Origin: a virus
Strand: one strand, 5' to 3'
DNA length: 29,135 bases
Virus record (IMG/VR): IMGVR_UViG_3300028025_003830
Span: 1 to 29,135 of that record
Positions within the stretch are counted from its first letter, which is position 1, and each line of letters begins with the position of its first letter. Under the pieces are notes generated by a model. It was given only the letters and a program-made list of their open reading frames with translations, was not told where the DNA came from and made no database searches. Below are positions 1 to 6,190 of this stretch, one piece after another. A program made the translations under genes and the position numbers.

Positions 1-50
1 ATAATATTTAGACCGATTCATAGCCGGTCGCTCGTAAGAGACAACATTAT
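1..50 (+). other. Possible structured RNA element (multibranch fold) at the left edge
   Basis: Three pairings nest together. Bases 1-5 (ATAAT) pair with 46-50 (ATTAT). Inside them lie a hairpin at 11-29 (GACCG with CGGTC) and a mini-hairpin at 31-40 (CTC, GTAA loop, GAG). The terminator-like stem at 58-85 follows. The stretch is richer in G and C than the neighbouring coding DNA. It could be a small noncoding RNA or a structured 3' end of an upstream transcript; the outer pairing may extend left of the window. Frame 1 is open from base 1 to a TGA at 130-132 that overlaps the next ATG, so a partial upstream gene cannot be excluded, but its codons (CGG, TCG, CTC, CCG) are unlike those of the other genes. 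Confidence 0.3.
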
Positions 51-57
51 GGAAGCT

Positions 58-93
58 GTGGCTCCGATCGAAAGATTGGAGCCACCTTGTTTT
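58..93 (+). terminator. Rho-independent terminator-like hairpin
   Basis: A 12-bp stem (58-69 with 74-85, including one G-T wobble) closes a GAAA tetraloop and is followed by CTTGTTTT. GNRA loops stabilise such stems. It would end transcription entering from the left of the window or from the structured element at 1-50, and it sits 35 bases before the first gene. Confidence 0.5.
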
Positions 94-114
94 GAAAGTC
101 AAAATAAAAATATT

Positions 115-123
115 AAATTTATA
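115..123 (+). promoter_or_regulatory. Weak variant of the ATATTTATA upstream element
   Basis: AAATTTATA differs by one base from the recurrent ATATTTATA motif of this window and lies 5 bases before the ATG at 129. It could drive the first gene after the terminator at 58-93. This is a weak call because the leader is A/T-only here. Confidence 0.2.
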
Positions 124-128
124 AAATC

Positions 129-1424
129 ATGAATAAAAAAATAGTAATTGTAGGAGCAGGTGTTGCTGGAATAAATGCCGCTACCAAATTAGTAGACAAT
201 GGGTATCCGGGCGAATTAATAACCATTATCGATAAAGGAAGTGATCCACATAATCGTTTACCTGAAGAGGTAATGACGGGTATGCTAGGAGCAGGTGGAT
301 GGTCAGATGGTAAATTAACATACCATACAGCTATCGGAGGTCAATTATCAAAATATTGTGGTGAAGACAAAGCAATGGAGTTAATGGATCAAGTCATTAA
401 TAACTTTAGACGTTTCCACCCTAAACCAGATGAAATATTTTGTTCTAACCCAGTAGAAGAACCTGAGTTTATTAAACCACACTTTGGATTACGTTTATTT
501 CCTGTATGGCATATTGGAAGTAACTATCTACATGAAATTGCTAAAACATGGTATCAATATTTAGTTGAAGCTGGTGTTAAGTTTATGTGGGGTACTGAGG
601 TAACTAGTATTAATTTTGACTTGAACTTAGTACTATATGGTGTTATTAAAACTGCTGTTGGTAAAGGAATACCTTATGATGAACTAATATTTGCTGTAGG
701 CAAATCAGGTATTGACTTTGGTAAAAAGTTAGCTGATGAATATGAATTACCTACAGAACCTAAATCAGTACAAATAGGTGTTCGATTTGAAGCACCACAA
801 AAATATTTCCAAAAATTAATTGATATATCTTATGATTTTAAACTTTACCAGAAATTTGATAACGTGTCTTTGCGTAGCTTTTGTACTAATAATAACGCTG
901 CCTATGTGGCTGTTGAAGAAACTTATGGTGACGTTACTTATAATGGTCATGCTAAAAAAGGTAAAGAATTTAAAAACAATATGACTAATTTCGGCATATT
1001 AATGGAAATTAAAGGTATTGAAAATCCATTTGAGTGGTCTCGTAATGTAGTACAAAAATGTAATTCTGAAGGTAGAGGATTATTTTATTCACCAACTAGA
1101 AAACCATCAATGTCATCGGAAGGAAAATTAGTAAATTCGAAGCGTGTATTTGATCTATCTCAGGTACGATCAGCTATGGGTGAGTACTTCCAATATGTTG
1201 AGAATTTTATTAAAGATATGAATGAAATATTTGAATTTGGTGATGATTGGGGCATGTACATACCAGAAGTAAAATATCTGTCACCTGAACCATTAGTAAA
1301 TTATACTAACTTAGCGTTAACTGAATACCCAAATGTATACTTTGTTGGCGATGCTTTAAGTGCTCGTGGAATTACTGTTTCAGGAGCGCATGGAATATAT
1401 GTTGCTGAATATTTATTAACATGA
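129..1424 (+). CDS. FAD-dependent dehydrogenase of the COG2509 type
   Basis: This 431-aa protein starts with a Rossmann dinucleotide-binding fold: a beta strand followed by GAGVAGINAA (residues 9-18), then an acidic/basic pair (DKG) where FAD ribose is bound. Features typical of COG2509 uncharacterised FAD-dependent dehydrogenases follow in order: a GAGGWSDGKL segment (about 54-63), a GVRFEAPQ segment in the middle, an SFCTNN-type stretch followed by a YNGHA motif, and a C-terminal FVGDALSARGITVSGAHG segment matching the family's second FAD-binding motif. It is somewhat shorter than many cellular members. The family's substrate is not established. Its presence in a phage structural cluster suggests an auxiliary redox enzyme; a role in nucleotide, cofactor or thiol metabolism would be speculation. 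The start has no Shine-Dalgarno sequence but an A/T-rich leader. The stop overlaps the next start as ATGA, so the two genes are probably translationally coupled. Confidence 0.8.
   Translation: MNKKIVIVGAGVAGINAATKLVDNGYPGELITIIDKGSDPHNRLPEEVMTGMLGAGGWSDGKLTYHTAIGGQLSKYCGEDKAMELMDQVINNFRRFHPKPDEIFCSNPVEEPEFIKPHFGLRLFPVWHIGSNYLHEIAKTWYQYLVEAGVKFMWGTEVTSINFDLNLVLYGVIKTAVGKGIPYDELIFAVGKSGIDFGKKLADEYELPTEPKSVQIGVRFEAPQKYFQKLIDISYDFKLYQKFDNVSLRSFCTNNNAAYVAVEETYGDVTYNGHAKKGKEFKNNMTNFGILMEIKGIENPFEWSRNVVQKCNSEGRGLFYSPTRKPSMSSEGKLVNSKRVFDLSQVRSAMGEYFQYVENFIKDMNEIFEFGDDWGMYIPEVKYLSPEPLVNYTNLALTEYPNVYFVGDALSARGITVSGAHGIYVAEYLLT
1408..1417 (+). promoter_or_regulatory. ATATTTATA-type element inside the end of the FAD gene
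   Basis: AATATTTATT, one base from the consensus, lies within the last codons of the preceding gene and is separated by 3 bases from the ATG at 1421. The same spacing is seen before the genes at 12431 and 20211. Confidence 0.35.
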
Positions 1425-2008
1425 CCCCTGTTAATTTAACCTTATCATCTAGGATACCATTCGGCAAATATAAAGACCGATTGGTATCTGATATCCTAAA
1501 ATCACACCCAGAATACCTTAAATGGTTGTGGGTTGAGAAAAAAGCAATTATTCCTGATAATATACTAAAACAAAGACTAAAAGAAAATATGAAAATTAAA
1601 CAATTACGCGAAGCCGTGCGCCAAGTAATTCGTAAAGAATTTAACGAAAATAAGACGTCCGTTTCTAAAACTCAAAAGTATATCTTTGAAGATATTGATG
1701 AAGATAAAATATTACATGAAGGAACTAAAACTGAAATAATGGATTGGATGTGGAAAAAGTTTAGTGATGGATTTGGTGGTATGGAAATTAATCCTGCTGC
1801 TGATATTAACGAAAACCAACCAGCTAAATCTCCTACTCCGTCTCGCCAAGAACCAGCTACTCTTCCAAAACCAAAAACAGATGAACCTGATAAAAAACGT
1901 AGAAGAATAGGAAACCCTGATGTAAAACCGGCTCCTAAAAATTTAAAAGAAGAGGAAATGATTGACAAAATCACAGCTCGTTTTATGAAATCTAAAAAAC
2001 AAAAATAA
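1421..2008 (+). CDS. Small protein with an N-terminal exonuclease-X-C-like (DUF3820-like) domain
   Basis: This 195-aa protein begins with a compact domain, residues about 11-37, that reads IPFGKYKDRLVSDIL followed by HPEYLKWLW. This is the pattern of the small DUF3820 / exodeoxyribonuclease X C-terminal-like domain found fused to or next to phage and bacterial nucleases. No nuclease catalytic domain is present, so the likely role is nucleic-acid or protein binding, not cleavage. A basic helical segment follows (residues about 57-72, KIKQLREAVRQVIRKE), resembling the helical leader peptides of other genes in this window. The remainder is rich in Pro, Lys and Glu and probably disordered until a short C-terminal helix. 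The start overlaps the preceding stop (ATGA) and its own stop overlaps the next start (TAATG), so the gene is the middle of a coupled trio. Function is inferred from the domain only. Confidence 0.65.
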   Translation: MTPVNLTLSSRIPFGKYKDRLVSDILKSHPEYLKWLWVEKKAIIPDNILKQRLKENMKIKQLREAVRQVIRKEFNENKTSVSKTQKYIFEDIDEDKILHEGTKTEIMDWMWKKFSDGFGGMEINPAADINENQPAKSPTPSRQEPATLPKPKTDEPDKKRRRIGNPDVKPAPKNLKEEEMIDKITARFMKSKKQK

Positions 2009-3015
2009 TGAGAAAACGTTTATTAGAAGTAGAATACGAAGATATATTTAAACCTGAAACAATGGCTGCCTTAAAAGGCAAATCAGGTGAATCCTTGCGT
2101 GCTATGTTAGGTGATAAAAATCTAATGCAAACTATGATGCGTTCTCAAGAATTATTAGGACAAATTATAGAAGCTGAATCTGATTACCATATTGAATTAG
2201 CAATGATAGCTGAGATTATGGCTAGAGAAGCATACCCTATTTTAGATTACGCTAATGTAAAAATAGATGCTAAGATAGTAGGTATGGGGGATGTCGAGCA
2301 AAATGATGATGAAGAGGAAGATGAAACCCCAGCAGAAAACGCTCCTATGGAAAAAAAACGCCGTATAATCAACGGTATAACTCAAGGCGCTTCCGTACGT
2401 GGTTCTTTTGGTTTTTTACTATTTAGAGAACATTTAGATGATCTAAGCCCAGAATTAGTTGAGAAATACAACGAAATAATGAAACTAGTTTTTGGTATAT
2501 ATGATGATGAGAATGCTATCGCTATGATGTTAGCTGCTCTTGGTCAAAAACAAAATCTTAGTGGTGGATCATCTGAAATGGTATATGATGAAGCAGAAGA
2601 TAGATTTGTTATCAAAGCAAGAGCTATATGTTTCCCTATGTTATTCCATGAAATTGTAAAAGGTTTATATGAGATTATAGGTACAGAAGGATTCGGATCG
2701 GATAAAGAGCAAAATCAAGCTATTATTAGTAAAATAGATAAAGTATCAAATGAACCTCGTGATTTTCAATACGGTAAATTTATTTATGATGCATTATCAA
2801 ACCTATACAACCAGAGTAATATAAGTGATGCTCGTGTTCGTGAATTATTTTTTGCTGAAGTATATAAATTAGATGATAGGGAATTTATAATCTTTATTGA
2901 AAATTTATTAAATAATAAGTTAAGTCCTAATCAAAAGAAATGGGCATCTGATACAATGAAAGAAATTGAATCTGATTTGAAAAAAGATGATACTGGACTT
3001 TCTAACTTGGATTAG
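2008..3015 (+). CDS. Conserved-looking phage protein of unknown function, 335 aa
   Basis: I do not recognise a named family. The first ~95 residues are predicted helical (starting RKRLLEVEYEDIF). They are followed by a very acidic linker (about residues 97-113, runs of D and E) and then a basic patch KKRR leading into a segment NGITQGASVRGSFGF. The remainder is again mostly helical, with a hydrophobic stretch around FPMLFHEIVKGLYEIIG. There is no signal peptide or membrane span. The acidic linker between helical halves suggests two domains. It is the last gene of the coupled trio (TAATG with the gene before). After its stop come 39 A-rich bases and the next gene, with no terminator between. 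A virion, packaging or DNA-processing role are all possible; nothing in the sequence decides. Confidence 0.6.
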   Translation: MRKRLLEVEYEDIFKPETMAALKGKSGESLRAMLGDKNLMQTMMRSQELLGQIIEAESDYHIELAMIAEIMAREAYPILDYANVKIDAKIVGMGDVEQNDDEEEDETPAENAPMEKKRRIINGITQGASVRGSFGFLLFREHLDDLSPELVEKYNEIMKLVFGIYDDENAIAMMLAALGQKQNLSGGSSEMVYDEAEDRFVIKARAICFPMLFHEIVKGLYEIIGTEGFGSDKEQNQAIISKIDKVSNEPRDFQYGKFIYDALSNLYNQSNISDARVRELFFAEVYKLDDREFIIFIENLLNNKLSPNQKKWASDTMKEIESDLKKDDTGLSNLD

Positions 3016-3054
3016 CAAAAAAAACATATTAACTTCCAAAAAAGAAAGTAAAAT

Positions 3055-3297
3055 ATGACAAAGACACTAAAATCAGGAGACGGAACTATAATACATTATA
3101 GTAACTTAGGAGACACAAATAAATTCCATAATTGGGATGGGCCAGCATTAGTACCACAAGGTAATATGAAGTTAGCAGAATATTACATTTATGGAATTAA
3201 ATATTCAAAAGAAGATTGGATAGAAAGAAAACGAGATACTAACGGTTTACCATGGTTTAAAACAGCTTTAGGTAAAACAGCAGGTGCAAGAGTTTAA
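3055..3297 (+). CDS. Small phage protein with a DGPA / YIYGIKYS-type motif
   Basis: This 80-aa soluble protein has the pattern H-N-W-D-G-P-A (residues about 25-31) followed by a tyrosine-rich strand YYIYGIKYSKEDW. That arrangement, H-x-x-D-G-P-A then Y-x-x-G-x-x-x-x-x-x-W, is common in small phage and bacterial repeat proteins of unknown role. Here a single repeat is present. The C terminus is basic and has no clear structure. There is no Shine-Dalgarno sequence; the leader is A-rich. It is followed 8 bases later by a rho-independent terminator, so it ends a transcription unit. Function unknown. Confidence 0.6.
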   Translation: MTKTLKSGDGTIIHYSNLGDTNKFHNWDGPALVPQGNMKLAEYYIYGIKYSKEDWIERKRDTNGLPWFKTALGKTAGARV

Positions 3298-3305
3298 AAA
3301 AAATT

Positions 3306-3328
3306 AGGGTCGTCAAGACCCTTTTTTT
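3306..3328 (+). terminator. Rho-independent terminator
   Basis: AGGGTC (3306-3311) pairs with GACCCT (3317-3322) around a GTCAA loop, and the last stem base runs into seven T residues. It lies just after the 80-aa gene and only 11 bases before the next ATG (3340), leaving almost no room for a separate promoter. Confidence 0.85.
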
Positions 3329-3339
3329 ATCTTTACAAC

Positions 3340-3570
3340 ATGAGACAATTCGTAAGAACGTTTGAAGATAGTGACGGAACTACATATGTTTGGAAATATG
3401 ATCTAGACAAATTCAGTAGAGGTCCTATAGAAACTACAATTAATTATCCTAAAGAATTTTTATCGGATGATGGAAAACAAAAAAATAATAAAATAGACCA
3501 AAAGTACATAAACCCAGCAAACGGAAAATATGTTGGGTATGGTAGAGCAAAATCATTAGGATTAATATAA
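3340..3570 (+). CDS. Small hypothetical protein, 76 aa
   Basis: No family recognised. The protein is polar and mixed-charge, starting MRQFVRTFEDSDGTTYVWKY, probably a short beta-rich unit, and ending in a basic Gly/Tyr-containing tail (KYVGYGRAKSLGLI). It has no membrane span or cysteine. Its ATG lies 11 bases after the T-run of the upstream terminator, so it is either read through from upstream or begun from a promoter overlapping that terminator. The bases TATCTTTA just before the ATG resemble a Bacteroidota -7 box (TAnnTTTG) with one mismatch. The next gene begins 3 bases after its stop, so the two are probably co-expressed. Confidence 0.5.
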   Translation: MRQFVRTFEDSDGTTYVWKYDLDKFSRGPIETTINYPKEFLSDDGKQKNNKIDQKYINPANGKYVGYGRAKSLGLI

Positions 3571-3573
3571 AAT

Positions 3574-4095
3574 ATGAAAATAGGATTCGCAGGAACAGTT
3601 AGTGTTGGAAAGTCAACACTAGTAAAAACACTAGCAGAGCTAGAGCAATTTAATGGTTATCACGTAGCAACAGAACGTAGTAAATACTTACGTGACCAAG
3701 GAATATTATTAAATGATGATTCAACAACTAAAGGGCAATTTGTATTTGCTGCTGAGCGTAGTTTAGAATTAATGCATGATAATTTGTTAACTGATCGTAC
3801 AATATACGATGTATGTGCATTTACATTAAGCGCTAAATCAATTAGTTATAATGATAAAATTAAATTAATAGAATCATTTGTTACTATAAAAGACGATTAT
3901 GATGTAATTATTTATGTATCACCTGATGGAGTAGATATCGAAGATAACGGTGTTAGAACAACAGATGCTGACTACCGTATGAAAATAGATTTTGCTATTC
4001 GTGGATTACTAAAAGAATACCCACCAGTAAAATTAATAGAAATTAAAGGATCAACAGAAGAACGAATTAATTTAATACTTTCCCAAATAAACTAA
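3574..4095 (+). CDS. P-loop nucleotide kinase / AAA_28-like ATPase
   Basis: A 173-aa single-domain P-loop NTPase. The Walker A motif GTVSVGKST covers residues 7-15. A TERSKYLRDQG segment around residues 34-44 and a TDRTIYDVCAF segment around residues 71-82 match the lid and substrate regions of the AAA_28 / NadR-kinase-like and thymidylate-kinase-like group. A hydrophobic strand YDVIIYVSPD follows, the usual place for the strand next to the nucleotide-binding site. The length is that of a stand-alone deoxynucleotide or nucleoside kinase. The expected reaction is phosphate transfer from ATP to a nucleotide, nucleoside or related small molecule; the substrate cannot be told. It begins 3 bases after the 76-aa gene. 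Phages often carry such kinases to feed nucleotide pools. Confidence 0.7.
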   Translation: MKIGFAGTVSVGKSTLVKTLAELEQFNGYHVATERSKYLRDQGILLNDDSTTKGQFVFAAERSLELMHDNLLTDRTIYDVCAFTLSAKSISYNDKIKLIESFVTIKDDYDVIIYVSPDGVDIEDNGVRTTDADYRMKIDFAIRGLLKEYPPVKLIEIKGSTEERINLILSQIN

Positions 4096-4103
4096 TATTT
4101 ATG
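4094..4103 (+). promoter_or_regulatory. ATATTTATA-type element
   Basis: AATATTTATG overlaps the first possible ATG (4101) of the following reading frame and ends 24 bases before the second ATG (4128). That distance matches the larger-spacing group of this motif and supports 4128 as the real start. Confidence 0.4.
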
Positions 4104-4127
4104 TATACAGAAATAAACGCAAACATT

Positions 4128-5054
4128 ATGACCCCTAAACAAATACGTACTTTGGTCAAAGAAGTAATATCAGAAGCAGGCTTATTCGCATTAAAAAATC
4201 CAGGAGAGACAGCTAAAGGATTAGCAGCAACAATTGATCCTGATGACGCAACTGAAAAATCTTCTGCTTTTCAACAAAAGTATAAAAAAGTAACAGAAAT
4301 GGCTCGTAAAGCTAAAGGATACCAAATTGTAAATCCTGAATTTGATACAACACCATACGCTAATAAGAATATCAGTGGGATATCAATGGCTTCTATCATA
4401 GATTATATTAAAGATAACCCAGGTGTAGAAAAAAAAGATATCCAAACCCAATTTAATTTTGTACGTCCTCAAATAGCTAATGCATTGATAAACGGTTTAA
4501 AAGACGCTGGTATTATCGCTAAAATGGGTGAGATTGAAGTAGATGATGAAACGGGAGAAGTAACAGTAACTGACGAACCAGAAGCTCCTACATCGCGTGC
4601 CGGTGCTGAAGATTTTTTTATTGGTAATAGAACGAGTAATTTTTTCTCAACAGGTGAACCTAGCTTAACGGATGATGAAGATGAAATGGGATTCCCTGAA
4701 GAACCAGAAATTCCGGAATTACCAGCAGATAGACCGCCAGTAGGAGGATTAGCAGATGAAGATTATGCTGCTTGGATGGAATATAATAAACTTAAAGAGC
4801 GTTTAGCTAGAACTAAAAGTGCGTTAATGCAAGCTAAAAAAATGACTAGAGGTAGAGATGATTTATCATTAGATTCTAACGAAATGGAACGTTTAGCTAA
4901 ATTAAAAACATCTCTTGAACAACGTGTTCAAAATGTAGTTGATTCAAGCGAATATGTTAAAAATAAAATTGAACAAAATAAAACTAAATCATCTGAAGAA
5001 GACGAAATAAACGAAAGTATTAAAAGACGTCTTCAACAATTAGCAAACATATAA
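4128..5054 (+). CDS. Hypothetical protein with head-cargo-like N- and C-terminal peptides
   Basis: The frame is open from an ATG at 4101, but 4128 is preferred. The resulting start MTPKQIRTLVKEVISEAG resembles the helical leaders of other genes here, and the upstream element then precedes the start. Residues 6-17 form a short amphipathic helix ending in I-S-E|A, which fits the T4 prohead-protease rule L/I-x-E|A/G. The middle has a winged-helix-like segment (about 80-125: IIDYIKDNPGVEKKDIQTQ, then a second helix) followed by an acidic Pro/Glu-rich linker. The last third is coiled coil. The protein ends in IKRRLQQLANI, nearly the same peptide as the scaffold end (RMQKLANIIK, gene at 14729). No enzymatic motif. 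I infer it may be an internal head protein or DNA-binding cargo; the function is unproven. Confidence 0.6.
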   Translation: MTPKQIRTLVKEVISEAGLFALKNPGETAKGLAATIDPDDATEKSSAFQQKYKKVTEMARKAKGYQIVNPEFDTTPYANKNISGISMASIIDYIKDNPGVEKKDIQTQFNFVRPQIANALINGLKDAGIIAKMGEIEVDDETGEVTVTDEPEAPTSRAGAEDFFIGNRTSNFFSTGEPSLTDDEDEMGFPEEPEIPELPADRPPVGGLADEDYAAWMEYNKLKERLARTKSALMQAKKMTRGRDDLSLDSNEMERLAKLKTSLEQRVQNVVDSSEYVKNKIEQNKTKSSEEDEINESIKRRLQQLANI

Positions 5055-5058
5055 TATA

Positions 5059-5469
5059 ATGACACAATTAATAAACGAAGCTAAGCGATTCCAGGAATTA
5101 GCTGGTATTAATGAAGTTAAAATTCAACCCCCATCTATTAATTTAGCCGATTTTTTAGAGAGAAACGATGATGAGGTTTCTGAGAAAGTATTTGATCCTG
5201 CTATAGAAAGACATGGTATACCTAAAGAACATGCTACTTATTATACATGGAATCTGCTTGATCCCTCAGATTATGGAGGTAAAGAAAACATGGCTGAATG
5301 TTCTATAGAGAGTGGTTATGGAAGCGTAGCTTTTAAAGCTAGTTTTGAACCTTTTAGTGAAGAACAGGTTGGTTTTGAATATATCGATGATACGATAGAT
5401 TATGTGAATGGTAATCCGTATATGATAGCTGGAAGGAAAGTATACATTTTATCTACTAATTCTTTTTAA
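5059..5469 (+). CDS. Hypothetical protein with an N-terminal RFQELAGI peptide
   Basis: A 136-aa acidic protein. The first 17 residues are notable: I-N-E|A at 5-8 fits the prohead-protease rule, and RFQELAGI at 10-17 belongs to the R-x-Q-x-L-A-x-I peptide seen at the C termini of the scaffold and of the preceding gene. The remaining body (starting around KIQPPSINLADFL) is a single small domain with many aromatic and acidic residues. It has no membrane span or recognised motif. It starts 4 bases after the preceding stop and ends one base before the next ATG, so it is probably in an operon with both. Function unknown; an internal head protein is possible by the peptide argument. Confidence 0.6.
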   Translation: MTQLINEAKRFQELAGINEVKIQPPSINLADFLERNDDEVSEKVFDPAIERHGIPKEHATYYTWNLLDPSDYGGKENMAECSIESGYGSVAFKASFEPFSEEQVGFEYIDDTIDYVNGNPYMIAGRKVYILSTNSF

Positions 5470-5470
5470 A

Positions 5471-6133
5471 ATGACGAATAAATTTCTTTGGTTATTAATA
5501 GGAATAGTAGTAGGTATTTTACTTACTACTTATTCTGTTTATATAGGACCACAAAATACTACTTTTAAACAAACGATTGATAGCTTAAATCATGTTATTG
5601 ATTCTAATAAGAACATTGCTGAAGCTCAAAATGTTAAAATAATAAAATTAGCTAAACAAGATTTAATGTTAGCTGAGCAAGTAACAACACTAACTAAAGA
5701 AAGAAATAAAGCTAGAGCTGAAGCAAATAAAAAAGCTGATAACCCTAATCTATCTAATTCAGATACATTACATAAGTTTTTTGTAGATAGATACCCAACA
5801 GAAGATAAAACAACATTTTCTTTACCTAAAGAGTCAGCAATAAGTGCGGCTCGCGATTTAATTTATTGTGATGGTGATAGAAACGAGCTATTATATGCTA
5901 ATAGTATTAATGATGTATTAAACCAAAGAATAGCTACTAAAGATAGTACTATATATTCATATCAAATAAAAGATACAGCACAACAAACGATAATATCAGC
6001 ACAAGATATTAAGTACAATACATTAAATAAAGAATATACTAAAGTAAATAGACAAAATAAAGCTTTAAAATTATATACTAAAGCTGTTTCTACTATTGCC
6101 ACTATTTTAGCTGTAATACTTGTAGTAAAATAA
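5471..6133 (+). CDS. Membrane-anchored coiled-coil protein, possibly spanin-like
   Basis: This 220-aa protein has an N-terminal membrane segment (about residues 5-24, WLLIGIVVGILLTTYSVYIG). A long charged coiled-coil stretch follows (about 30-75), then a middle domain with DLIYCDGDRNELL, a second coiled-coil part, and a hydrophobic C-terminal segment (about 203-219, AVSTIATILAVILVV). One membrane span followed by coiled coil recalls inner-membrane spanins (Rz) that act in lysis. However, the second hydrophobic end and the lack of a nested outer-membrane lipoprotein gene argue against a simple assignment. I also looked for a lysozyme or holin nearby and found none. It lies directly before the terminase transcription start element. 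Function is not established. Confidence 0.55.
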   Translation: MTNKFLWLLIGIVVGILLTTYSVYIGPQNTTFKQTIDSLNHVIDSNKNIAEAQNVKIIKLAKQDLMLAEQVTTLTKERNKARAEANKKADNPNLSNSDTLHKFFVDRYPTEDKTTFSLPKESAISAARDLIYCDGDRNELLYANSINDVLNQRIATKDSTIYSYQIKDTAQQTIISAQDIKYNTLNKEYTKVNRQNKALKLYTKAVSTIATILAVILVVK

Positions 6134-6160
6134 GTATTTTATTTGAAATAATAAACCTTA

Positions 6161-6170
6161 TATATTTATA
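6161..6170 (+). promoter_or_regulatory. TATATTTATA element upstream of terminase
   Basis: Exact match to the recurrent motif, in a 57-base intergenic gap, ending 20 bases before the ATG at 6191. A putative late promoter. Confidence 0.45.
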
Positions 6171-6190
6171 TACAACACATTGTGTAGTAT

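Noticed and set aside
60-100. Possible tRNA in the hairpin-rich left edge
   Set aside because: No T-loop, no 7-bp acceptor stem and no anticodon arm of the right geometry could be built.
1-132. Open frame 1 ending TGA over the ATG at 129, possibly the end of an upstream gene
   Set aside because: Its codons are unlike those of the other genes and the stretch is dominated by hairpins, including a terminator-like stem. Cannot be fully excluded without the sequence to the left.
5471-6133. Firm assignment as an Rz-type spanin
   Set aside because: Membrane span and coiled coil fit, but there is a second hydrophobic end, no o-spanin partner and no lysis genes nearby.
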